The notes beneath the pieces are model-generated. The model saw only the letters and a list, made by a program, of their open reading frames with translations. It had not been told where the DNA came from and made no database searches. A DNA stretch of 19,703 bases from CAZQKL01 sp964593895 [NCBI: uncultured bacterium] (GTDB lineage Bacteria; DYJV01). This document shows, piece by piece, positions 1-6,266 of the stretch. Location: NCBI GenBank assembly GCA_964593895.1, contig CAZQKL010000029.1, positions 1 to 19,703 of the forward strand. The letters run 5' to 3'. The stretch's first letter is position 1, and each line of letters opens with the position of its first letter. The position numbers were made by a program, and so were the translations under genes.

Positions 1-541
1 TAATTAGTCCCAATGTTGCAATATGAGAATATTTTGATATAAGCTCTTTATTATTTCCCACAAAATATCCAATATAAGCAAGGATAATTACCCATATACT
101 TGCACCAAGCCCTGTAAATAATATAAATAAAATCAAATTCATTTTTGCAAGTCCTGCTGGAAACGATATATATTGTCTTATTACTGGAATAAGTCTTCCA
201 ATAAATGTGCTTATATGTCCATGATTATTGAAAAATTTTTCAACTTTTACTAATTTTTTTTCATCAAAAAAGAAGTACTTACCATATTTTAATAAAAATT
301 TTCTTCCAAAGAAAAAAGCTAAATAATAATTAAAAAGAGCTCCAAGAATACTTCCAGCAATTCCACAAAAAATTACTAAAATAATATTCATTTTACCTTG
401 AGAAGCAAGGTATCCTGCGGGAGGGATAACAACCTCACTTGGAAATGGAAAAAATGATGATTCAAGAAACATCAAAATAACTATTCCAGGATAACCAATA
501 AAAAAAATTGAATTTACAAGAAATTTTATAATGCTTTTCAT
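1..541 (-). CDS. DedA-family membrane protein (partial, C-terminus cut by the window edge)
   Basis: This is a DedA/SNARE-associated (VTT-domain) inner-membrane protein. Family members act in membrane homeostasis, and some translocate undecaprenyl phosphate or phospholipids. About 180 residues are visible, starting MKSIIKFLVN. Two family hallmarks are readable: the ESSFFPFPSE segment near residues 27-36, and a later GRLIPVIRQYISFPAG segment with the conserved Arg and Pro residues. Hydrophobic stretches occur at the N-terminus, near residues 55-75 and in the last 40 residues. The ATG overlaps the stop of the upstream LAB_N gene (ATGA), so the two are translationally coupled at the end of the minus-strand operon. 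Neighbouring GT2 and LAB_N genes suggest a role in lipid-linked sugar or lipid A handling, which is inference. The family call is firm, the substrate is not. Confidence 0.9.
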   Translation of the reverse strand, partial: MKSIIKFLVNSIFFIGYPGIVILMFLESSFFPFPSEVVIPPAGYLASQGKMNIILVIFCGIAGSILGALFNYYLAFFFGRKFLLKYGKYFFFDEKKLVKVEKFFNNHGHISTFIGRLIPVIRQYISFPAGLAKMNLILFILFTGLGASIWVIILAYIGYFVGNNKELISKYSHIATLGLI

Positions 542-816
542 GAAGAACTTTCTTTTTTCTTCTTGTGAATAAGCATCAGATTTCTAATATAGATAAACAA
601 TCCCACTCCTTGACCTAAAATAAAAACAGGGTCTTTTCTGTATAAAGCATAACTAAAGAGGAAAATCCCACCTCCAATACTGAAGTACCAGAAATATATT
701 GGAATAATGCTTTCTTTCTTTTTTTCAGACACAATCCATTGAACAATAAATCTCATTGCAAATAAGCATTGACCTAAAAAACCTATACCAAGCCAGATTT
801 TTTCATAATGCGACAT
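538..816 (-). CDS. Small membrane protein of the lipid-A-disaccharide-synthase N-terminal (LAB_N) family
   Basis: This 92-residue protein has two or three membrane segments and matches the LAB_N domain, which occurs at the N-terminus of some LpxB proteins and as a stand-alone protein. Visible hallmarks are the RFIVQWIVSEKKKES segment (residues 22-36), a PIYFWYFSIGGG segment near 39-50, and GQGVGLFIYIRNLMLI near 68-83. Stand-alone copies often sit beside GT2 glycosyltransferases and are presumed to act on lipid-linked sugars or lipid A, but no biochemical function is settled. Its ATG overlaps the stop of the RdgB-GT2 gene by one base (TAATG), and its own stop overlaps the DedA start. It is therefore part of a tightly coupled GT2 - LAB_N - DedA set. 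Confidence 0.85.
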   Translation of the reverse strand: MSHYEKIWLGIGFLGQCLFAMRFIVQWIVSEKKKESIIPIYFWYFSIGGGIFLFSYALYRKDPVFILGQGVGLFIYIRNLMLIHKKKKESSS

Positions 817-2129
817 TATTCTATAATCTCCTTAATCTCATAATCTATATGACGAGAAATCATCCATCTAACTGCAAGTAAATCTATGAAAGCTTTGAAC
901 ATTCTTGATGTTATACCAAAACCATATTTAGATTTTCCATAAATTCGTGGATGATGTTTTACTTTAACCTGAATGATTTTTGCTCCTTCAAGTTTTAATA
1001 ATGTTGGTAAAAATCTATGCATCCCTTTAAACATCTTAATTTTTCTTAAAAATTTTGTCTTATAAATTTTCAAAGAGCAACCTGTATCAATGATATTGTC
1101 TTTTGTAACCCAATTTCTAATTCCATTTCCGATTTTAGAGGCAATTTTTCTTATAAAATTATCCTGCCTTTTTGCTCTAATTCCTGCAACAACATCATAT
1201 TCTGGAATAAATTTTAGCATATCTGGAATATCCTCTGGATCATTCTGCAAATCTGCATCCATAGTGACAACAAGTTCTCCTTTTGCATATTCAAACCCTG
1301 CACTTAATGCTGCAGATTGCCCTCTATTTTCTTTAAAAGAGATTATTTTAACTTCATCATCTTTTTCCTTCAATTTTTTCAATTCTTCTAAAGACCCATC
1401 ATAACTTCCATCATCAACAAAAATTATCTCACATTTGAATTTTAATTTCTCATCAATAACTCTTCTTATCTTCTCATGAAGAATTGAAACATTTTCTTTT
1501 TCATTATAAACTGGAATAACAAAAGAAAGATAAACTGAAAGGTCTTTTTTTAGAATATCAATCAATTTTTCAAAAGCTTTTGCCCTGTGACTGATTTTAT
1601 TTTTTGTATCTATATCAAGTTCTGCCATGGTTTTTTTTAATTCTGGAATGTAAAATATTGGGTCATATCCAAATCCATTTTCTCCTTTTGGTTCTAAAAT
1701 TATTTCACCTTCACATTTCCCTTCTGAATAAAAAACTTTTCCAAATTTATTAATGTAGCATATAACACATTGAAAATATGCTTCTCTATTGGGAAGATTT
1801 CTAACTTTTTCTATTAATTTAATATTATTTTCTTCATCAGTTGCATTTTCACCAGCATATCTTGAGGAATAAACTCCAGGTTCATTTCCAAGAGATTTTA
1901 CAATAAGACCTGAATCATCTGCAACTACAGGAATTTTATATTTTTCATAAATAGTTTTTGCTTTTATATATGCATTTTCGTGAAAAGTTTTACCATTTTC
2001 AATAATTTCTGGAGAATTATCAAGTTGATTTAACGAGATAACTTCAAGTTTTAGATTAAATTTTCTAATTAACTTTTTGAATTCATTTAACTTTCCTAAA
2101 TTTTTAGTTGCAAAAATTATTTTATCCAT
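816..2129 (-). CDS. Fusion of non-canonical purine NTP pyrophosphatase (RdgB/HAM1) with a family 2 glycosyltransferase
   Basis: One uninterrupted 437-residue frame encodes two complete proteins. Residues 1-196 are an RdgB/HAM1 ITPase, which hydrolyses dITP and XTP to monophosphates and so cleans the nucleotide pool. Motifs seen are [11 protein letters not shown] (7-17), DDSGL (71-75), [11 protein letters not shown] (83-93), FGYDPIF (153-159) and SHR (180-182). Residues about 200-437 are a dolichol-phosphate-mannose-synthase-like GT2 with FVIPVYNE (203-210), FVDDGS (237-242), ENRGQSAAL (267-275) and [10 protein letters not shown] (291-300). No C-terminal membrane segments are seen, so it is the short, soluble type that normally charges polyprenyl phosphate with a sugar. 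Each part has full family length, with essentially no linker and no ATG, GTG or TTG that could start a separate GT2 at the junction (about 1530-1545). It overlaps rph by 8 bases, the usual rph-rdgB neighbourhood, while the GT2 half belongs with the following LAB_N and DedA genes. Confidence 0.9.
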   Translation of the reverse strand: MDKIIFATKNLGKLNEFKKLIRKFNLKLEVISLNQLDNSPEIIENGKTFHENAYIKAKTIYEKYKIPVVADDSGLIVKSLGNEPGVYSSRYAGENATDEENNIKLIEKVRNLPNREAYFQCVICYINKFGKVFYSEGKCEGEIILEPKGENGFGYDPIFYIPELKKTMAELDIDTKNKISHRAKAFEKLIDILKKDLSVYLSFVIPVYNEKENVSILHEKIRRVIDEKLKFKCEIIFVDDGSYDGSLEELKKLKEKDDEVKIISFKENRGQSAALSAGFEYAKGELVVTMDADLQNDPEDIPDMLKFIPEYDVVAGIRAKRQDNFIRKIASKIGNGIRNWVTKDNIIDTGCSLKIYKTKFLRKIKMFKGMHRFLPTLLKLEGAKIIQVKVKHHPRIYGKSKYGFGITSRMFKAFIDLLAVRWMISRHIDYEIKEIIE

Positions 2130-2835
2130 AATTCTGAAGAATTTTCTTCTGAAGCTCTATCAGTTTTTGAACACCTTTTTTTGCAAGGTCCATCATTTCA
2201 AGAAATTCTTTTTCTGTAAAGCTTCTTTTTTCTCCTGTGCCTTGAATTTCAACAAATTCACCTTTTCCAGTAATAACAAAATTCATATCAACTTCTGCCC
2301 GTGAATCCTCTTCAAAAGTTAAATCAAGCATTGGTTTGCCGTCAATTATTCCCACACTTATTGCTGCTAAATAATCTTTTATAGGATTTTCTTTTAATTT
2401 TAGTTTTTTTATTGCAAGATATGTTGCAACAAAAGCTCCTGTAATTGATGCTGTTCTTGTTCCACCATCAGCTTGAATAACATCACAATCAATCCAGAGG
2501 GTTCTTTCACCTAATTTTGTTAAATCTATTACCGCTCTTAATGACCTTCCAATTAATCTCTGAATTTCATGAGTTCTACCATCAATTCTTCCTTTTACTG
2601 AATCACGAATTTTTCTCTGTTCAGTTGCTCTTGGAAGCATTGAATATTCAGCTGTAATCCAGCCTGTTCCAGAACCTTTTAAAAAAGGAGGAACTTTATT
2701 TTCTACTGAAACATTGCAAATAACCCGAGTTTCACCCATCTCAATTAAAACTGAACCTTCAGCATATTTTGTATAATCTTTTGTTATTCTAACTGGCCTT
2801 AACATAGTTGGTGTTCTTCCATCTTTTCTTTCCAT
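2122..2835 (-). CDS. rph: Ribonuclease PH
   Basis: This is the phosphorolytic 3'-5' exoribonuclease that trims tRNA 3' ends, normally as a cytoplasmic hexamer. The protein has 237 residues, the usual family length. It carries the RNase PH signatures: RKDGRTP at the N-terminus, [14 protein letters not shown] (58-71), [17 protein letters not shown] (86-102), [20 protein letters not shown] (115-134) and, near the C-terminus, a helical tail. Arg87 and the GGTR segment 124-127 match the phosphate-binding positions known in the family. The ATG is preceded by an AGGGGTG ribosome site, which supports this start. It is followed with an 8-base overlap by the RdgB fusion gene, a common pairing. A 40-base gap separates it from the upstream transporter gene, and a possible promoter lies there. 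Confidence 0.96.
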   Translation of the reverse strand: MERKDGRTPTMLRPVRITKDYTKYAEGSVLIEMGETRVICNVSVENKVPPFLKGSGTGWITAEYSMLPRATEQRKIRDSVKGRIDGRTHEIQRLIGRSLRAVIDLTKLGERTLWIDCDVIQADGGTRTASITGAFVATYLAIKKLKLKENPIKDYLAAISVGIIDGKPMLDLTFEEDSRAEVDMNFVITGKGEFVEIQGTGEKRSFTEKEFLEMMDLAKKGVQKLIELQKKILQNYG

Positions 2836-2863
2836 TTTTCACCCCTGAAATTAAACAATTTGC

Positions 2864-2892
2864 ACTCTATAAGAATTATTTAAAAAAGTCAA
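2864..2892 (-). promoter_or_regulatory. Candidate internal promoter ahead of rph
   Basis: On the minus strand a TTGACT box (2887-2892) is followed after 17 bases by TAGAGT (2864-2869), a four-of-six match to the -10 consensus. It overlaps the 3' end of the Gx transporter gene and would give a leader of roughly 20-25 bases for rph. The same TTGACT hexamer appears in the two better promoters of this window. An internal promoter would let the housekeeping rph-rdgB genes escape control by the TRAP promoter. The -10 box is weak, so this is only a candidate. Confidence 0.35.
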
Positions 2893-3373
2893 CCAATTCA
2901 TTAATTACACCATTTCCTATAATTCCAACAATTGTCCCTGAAAATATTGAAAATAGTATGAGAAAAGGAGTGAGATTAAAAATGGACGCATCTTTGATAA
3001 TAAAAAAATAAACAAAAATTAGCTGAGTTATTATATGAGTTTCTGCACCAATAATTGAAACTCCAACCGGAGATAATATTTTTTTGAAAATTTTTATTGC
3101 AAAATACATTGAAATTGTTGCCATAATTCCACCACTTATTGAAATGAAAAAAGTTGGAGTAAATAGAGTTCCTGTAAACAAACTTCCAAAAAATACCCTG
3201 TAAAAAACTACCTTTATGGCAATATCTATAGAAAAAAAGTATAAAACAACTAAAATTATCACATTACTAAGCCCAATTCTTATCCATGGTAGAGGCCGTG
3301 GAATGTAACTTTCCAAAATATAAATAGCAGTGCTTATAGCGACAAAAGTATAAATTGTGTTTTTATTATTCAT
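2876..3373 (-). CDS. Gx transporter family membrane protein (heptaprenyl diphosphate synthase component I-like)
   Basis: This is a 165-residue polytopic membrane protein of the Hpre_diP_synt_I / Gx transporter family, which resembles ECF-type substrate-binding (S) components. Hallmarks seen are the PRPLPWIRIGLSNVIIL segment (residues 26-42), the GSLFTGTLFTPTFFISISGG segment (63-82) and the SPVGVSIIGAETHIITQL segment (101-118). Five to six membrane segments are apparent. In many genomes the family is next to FMN-binding, ApbE or polyprenyl-synthase genes, none of which appear here, so the substrate is unknown. Its start overlaps the dctM stop (ATGA), which makes it a member of the TRAP operon. 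The family call is good, but the older name implying prenyl synthesis should not be taken as a function. Confidence 0.8.
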   Translation of the reverse strand: MNNKNTIYTFVAISTAIYILESYIPRPLPWIRIGLSNVIILVVLYFFSIDIAIKVVFYRVFFGSLFTGTLFTPTFFISISGGIMATISMYFAIKIFKKILSPVGVSIIGAETHIITQLIFVYFFIIKDASIFNLTPFLILFSIFSGTIVGIIGNGVINELVDFFK

Positions 3374-4641
3374 CCAACAAACTTTGGCAAATATGTTGTG
3401 AGAGGAGAAAAGAAAGTTATTATGAATAAATCAATTATCATTGCAATTAAAAATGGCATAATTGCTTTTGAAACCTCAATTATTTTACTATCAGCAATTG
3501 AACCTGATACAATTAAACATATTCCAAGAGGAGGGGTAAGCATTCCAATTGCAAGGTTTGTGACAATCATTACTCCTGAAGTTAATGGGTCAATACCAAT
3601 TGAATTTAGAATGGGAGCAACAACAGGGACAAATAATATTAATGATGCTGCTGTTTCAACAAAAGTCCCCATAATTAGAAGAAAAATGTTAATTAAAATT
3701 ACAAGTAAAATTTTGTCATGTGTAATTGTTAGGAAAAAATGAGTTAACTGCATCTGGATATTTTTAATTGAAAGAAACCAAGCAAAAACAGAGGCAACTG
3801 AAATAATTATTAAAATAACTGCACTTGTAACAATACTTGACAAAGTTGCTTTAGGAAAATTTTCCCATGTTAATTCTTTGTAAATAAATTTCCCCACTAA
3901 AAATGAATAAACTACAGCAACAGCTGCACTTTCAGTTGCAGTAAAAACTCCACCTAAAATACCACCAATAATTATTATTGGAGCACCAAGAGCCCAGATG
4001 GAGTCTTTAAGAGCACTTTTGAATTCTTTAAAGTCAAACTTTTCTTTTGTTGGATTAATATTTAACTTTTTTGCAGTAAATAAGGTTACAATTATTAGTG
4101 AAAGACCAATTAAAATTCCAGGTAAAATTCCAGCAATAAACAATTTTCCAATTGAGACATCAGAAATAAATCCAAAAATTATCATTGGAATGCTTGGAGG
4201 AATAATTACGCCAATTGAACCTCCTGCAGCAATAATTGAAGCAGATAAATCTTTAGGATAACCATTTTTTTTCATTGAAGGAATTAAAATTGAACCAATA
4301 GCAGCAGTATCTGCTGCTGCAGACCCTGAAACTCCAGCAAAAAACATACTTGCTAAAATAGCTGTCATTGCAAGCCCGCCTCTAAAGTGTCCCACAATAG
4401 CTTCAGAAAGCCTGACAATTCTTTTTGATAATCCCCCCTGGTCCATGAAGTTTCCTGCAAGCATAAATAATGGAACAGCTAAAAGAACATACGAATTAAT
4501 TCCATCAAACATTTTTTGTGGTATCATATATAATGGCAGATGAGAAATTAAGAATGAAATTGTGGTGGATGCTCCAATAGCAAGAACAATTGGGAAAGAG
4601 ATTAAAATTAGAATTATTAAAACAATTAAAAGTAACCACAT
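3370..4641 (-). CDS. dctM: TRAP transporter large permease (DctM)
   Basis: This is the large membrane subunit of a tripartite ATP-independent periplasmic transporter. It carries out sodium- or proton-driven uptake of organic acids together with DctQ and the binding protein DctP. The protein has 423 residues, the family's normal length, with about 12 hydrophobic segments. Clear DctM signatures include MFFAGVSGSAAADTAAIGSI (99-118), SIIAAGGSIGVIIPPSIPM (135-153), FTATESAAVAVVYS near 232-245 and LTPPLGICLIVSG in the second half. The ATG overlaps the dctQ stop (TAATG), and an AAAGG ribosome site lies at the end of dctQ. The substrate cannot be read from this subunit. Confidence 0.96.
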   Translation of the reverse strand: MWLLLIVLIILILISFPIVLAIGASTTISFLISHLPLYMIPQKMFDGINSYVLLAVPLFMLAGNFMDQGGLSKRIVRLSEAIVGHFRGGLAMTAILASMFFAGVSGSAAADTAAIGSILIPSMKKNGYPKDLSASIIAAGGSIGVIIPPSIPMIIFGFISDVSIGKLFIAGILPGILIGLSLIIVTLFTAKKLNINPTKEKFDFKEFKSALKDSIWALGAPIIIIGGILGGVFTATESAAVAVVYSFLVGKFIYKELTWENFPKATLSSIVTSAVILIIISVASVFAWFLSIKNIQMQLTHFFLTITHDKILLVILINIFLLIMGTFVETAASLILFVPVVAPILNSIGIDPLTSGVMIVTNLAIGMLTPPLGICLIVSGSIADSKIIEVSKAIMPFLIAMIIDLFIITFFSPLTTYLPKFVG

Positions 4642-5102
4642 TATTTTTTTACCTTTTCAATTAATTCACTTAAACAATGAATTATCCATATTAAAGCAGA
4701 TAATGGTAAAGCTGTAAATGGTATTGCATAAGGGATTTCAAGAGTTGCTGTTTTCTGTAACCAAAAAAGAGGATAAAGTTTAAAGCTTTTTACTAAGATT
4801 AAAAGCCAGAAAATTAAAAAACATATTGTAATAATTAAAGAAATTGCTTTTTTTGTTTTTTCTGAAAATCTTTCAATTATAATATCAATTCCCACATGAG
4901 CTTTTCTTTTATAAGCTACAGTTGCTCCAAGAAAAGTTATATAAACAAAAATGTATCTTGAGACTTCCCCTGACCAGTAAATTGCATTATTTAAAACATA
5001 TCTGTAAAAGACACCAACAGCCATTAATGTTGCAAGGCATAAAGTAAGAAATATCACAAAAAAACTTACAATTTTGTCAACTATATCACTAAATTTTCTC
5101 AT
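4641..5102 (-). CDS. dctQ: TRAP transporter small permease (DctQ)
   Basis: This is the small four-helix membrane subunit of the TRAP importer, which joins DctM in the inner membrane. The 153-residue protein shows the DctQ signature around residues 28-65: FYRYVLNNAIYWSGEVSRY followed by a GATVAYKRKAHVGIDIIIERF-like segment. Its four hydrophobic segments fall at about 11-30, 46-62, 83-105 and 120-145. No Shine-Dalgarno sequence is visible before the ATG; the 42-base gap after dctP instead holds a terminator-like hairpin, so expression is probably lower than that of dctP. The call is firm from sequence and from its place between dctP and dctM. Confidence 0.93.
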   Translation of the reverse strand: MRKFSDIVDKIVSFFVIFLTLCLATLMAVGVFYRYVLNNAIYWSGEVSRYIFVYITFLGATVAYKRKAHVGIDIIIERFSEKTKKAISLIITICFLIFWLLILVKSFKLYPLFWLQKTATLEIPYAIPFTALPLSALIWIIHCLSELIEKVKK

Positions 5103-5111
5103 TTTTTATAT

Positions 5112-5138
5112 AAAAAATAAGGGGGAAAAATCCCCCTT
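5112..5138 (-). terminator. Terminator or attenuator hairpin between dctP and dctQ
   Basis: The minus-strand transcript reads AAGGGGGA - TTTT - TCCCCCTT (5138 down to 5119), followed by an A and six T residues (5118-5112). This is a perfect 8-bp stem with a four-base loop and a U-tract, the classical form of an intrinsic terminator. It lies inside the TRAP operon, so it probably reduces read-through after dctP. That would yield more periplasmic binding protein than membrane subunits. On the plus strand the same palindrome is followed by a shorter T run and could also stop antisense transcription. Confidence 0.8.
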
Positions 5139-5144
5139 TTAAAT

Positions 5145-6110
5145 TTATTGAGTAGCCTTTAAAATCATATCAAGATATTTCCTTGCAGGACCTGAAAACT
5201 TAGCTTTTAATGGTTCAACTTTTCTTTTAAATGAATCAATATCTGGATGTTCTTCAACAATCATCCCTTTTTTCTTTAATTCTTTTAAAAACCATGAAAC
5301 TTTTTCCCTGTTTAGTTTCCTTTCATAAATAGATGCTTCAGCAGTTGCCTTATATAAGAGGTCTTGATACTTTTTAGGTAATGAGTAGTGGAATTTTTTG
5401 TTTCCAACAAATACAAGAGCTGAGTAAACATGTCTTGTTAATGTTAAATATTTCTGAACTTCATAAAGTTTGTATTGATATATAACTGCAAGAGGATTTT
5501 CTTGTCCATCAATTACATGTTGAGCAAGTTGAGTATATATTGGCCATGGCATTGGAACTGGATTTGCCCCTATTGCCTTCCAGATTGCAATATGTAACTG
5601 GCTATTCATAACTCTAATTTTTAATCCTTTAACATCCTTTGCAGAATGAACTGGTCTTACTGAATTTGTTAAGTTTCTAAAACCATTTTCAAGAAAATGA
5701 TAGCCAATGAAACCAGCTTTTTCAAATTCTTTTAATATTGCTTTTCCAATTGGTCCATCTAAAATTTCATCAACCTGTTTGAAATCTTTGAATATAAAAG
5801 GGAATGCAACAGCTTTAATTGCTGGCACAAACTTATCAATTGGCCCAGCAGTAATTACACCCATCTGCAAAGCACCAAGCTGAATCTGTTGTAAAATACT
5901 TGTTTCATTTCCAACTGAACCTGAATGATGCACAATTACTTTAATTTCTCCATGAGATTCTTTTTCAACAATTTCTTTAAATTTCATAGCAGCTTTATAA
6001 TGCCATGTGTTAGGAGTTGTAACTATACCAAGGTCAATTTTGTAAGTTTTTGCAAAAACCATTGAAGTTAAAAACATAATTGAAGCAAAAATTACCAAAA
6101 AACGTTTCAT
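5145..6110 (-). CDS. dctP: TRAP transporter periplasmic substrate-binding protein (DctP family)
   Basis: This is the extracytoplasmic solute receptor of the TRAP importer, with 321 residues. Residues 1-20 form a Sec signal peptide: Lys-Arg, a hydrophobic core, then VFA just before the predicted cut at 20/21. DctP hallmarks follow: the conserved Arg in GLKIRVMNS (Arg166), which in the family binds the substrate carboxylate, GANPVPMPWPIYTQL (181-195) and the VIDGQENPL segment (199-207). A second basic position lies in GFRNLTNS (143-150). The arginine supports an organic-acid ligand but does not name it. The ATG has an excellent TAAGGAGG ribosome site and a strong promoter upstream, so this is the first gene of the operon. 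The divergent neighbour is an acyl-CoA synthetase, which suggests a CoA-activatable carboxylate as substrate. Confidence 0.96.
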   Translation of the reverse strand: MKRFLVIFASIMFLTSMVFAKTYKIDLGIVTTPNTWHYKAAMKFKEIVEKESHGEIKVIVHHSGSVGNETSILQQIQLGALQMGVITAGPIDKFVPAIKAVAFPFIFKDFKQVDEILDGPIGKAILKEFEKAGFIGYHFLENGFRNLTNSVRPVHSAKDVKGLKIRVMNSQLHIAIWKAIGANPVPMPWPIYTQLAQHVIDGQENPLAVIYQYKLYEVQKYLTLTRHVYSALVFVGNKKFHYSLPKKYQDLLYKATAEASIYERKLNREKVSWFLKELKKKGMIVEEHPDIDSFKRKVEPLKAKFSGPARKYLDMILKATQ

Positions 6111-6141
6111 TTTTCGTTCCTCCTTAATAATTTTTGAATAA

Positions 6142-6170
6142 TTATTATCAACATATCAGGTGTTAGTCAA
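6142..6170 (-). promoter_or_regulatory. Promoter of the dctP operon
   Basis: On the minus strand TTGACT (6165-6170) and TAATAA (6142-6147) are separated by exactly 17 bases, a good sigma70-type promoter. The expected start point near 6135 would give a leader of about 25 bases that contains the TAAGGAGG ribosome site (about 6118-6125). It is the only strong promoter seen for the minus-strand run from dctP to DedA. Confidence 0.7.
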
Positions 6171-6207
6171 TAAATAAATTAACAATTTTTTACTTGAAAA
6201 TTAAAAA

Positions 6208-6222
6208 CACATCTATTATGTG
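6208..6222. promoter_or_regulatory. Small inverted repeat in the divergent dctP / acyl-CoA synthetase region
   Basis: CACAT and ATGTG form 5-bp arms around a 5-base spacer. The site lies about 45 bases before the acyl-CoA synthetase start, within the 156-base region shared with dctP. It could be an operator for a regulator that controls the two divergent units together. Within the same stretch, TTGAAA (6194-6199) and TATTAT (6214-6219) are weak promoter-like boxes with poor spacing. A repeat this short can arise by chance in AT-rich DNA. Confidence 0.25.
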
Positions 6223-6266
6223 ATGGCTGTTTTACCTAATAAAACAAAAAAGAAAAGGAGGTTAGA

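Noticed and set aside
446-460. Positions here refer to residues of the acyl-CoA synthetase: Gly-to-Asp change before Tyr-Arg in motif A8 (codon near 7632) as a sign of lost thioester activity
   Set aside because: The same position matters for CoA access in Salmonella Acs, but I recall the SDYRISPFE-like version as common in a subfamily of intact enzymes, so it is probably not a defect.
1090-1404. A 104-codon plus-strand open frame antisense to the GT2 half of the fusion
   Set aside because: It is a mirror of conserved GT2 codons with no ribosome site or family resemblance.
1530-1560. Frameshift or sequencing error as the cause of the RdgB-GT2 joining
   Set aside because: Both domains lie in the same frame and are intact, so no frameshift is needed. 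A run of seven A on the coding strand keeps this worth a read check, but it is not visible as an error.
3398-3742. A 114-codon open frame on the plus strand, antisense to dctM
   Set aside because: The minus strand here encodes unmistakable DctM sequence. The antisense product is low-complexity and matches no family I recognise, so it is a by-product of AT-rich coding DNA.
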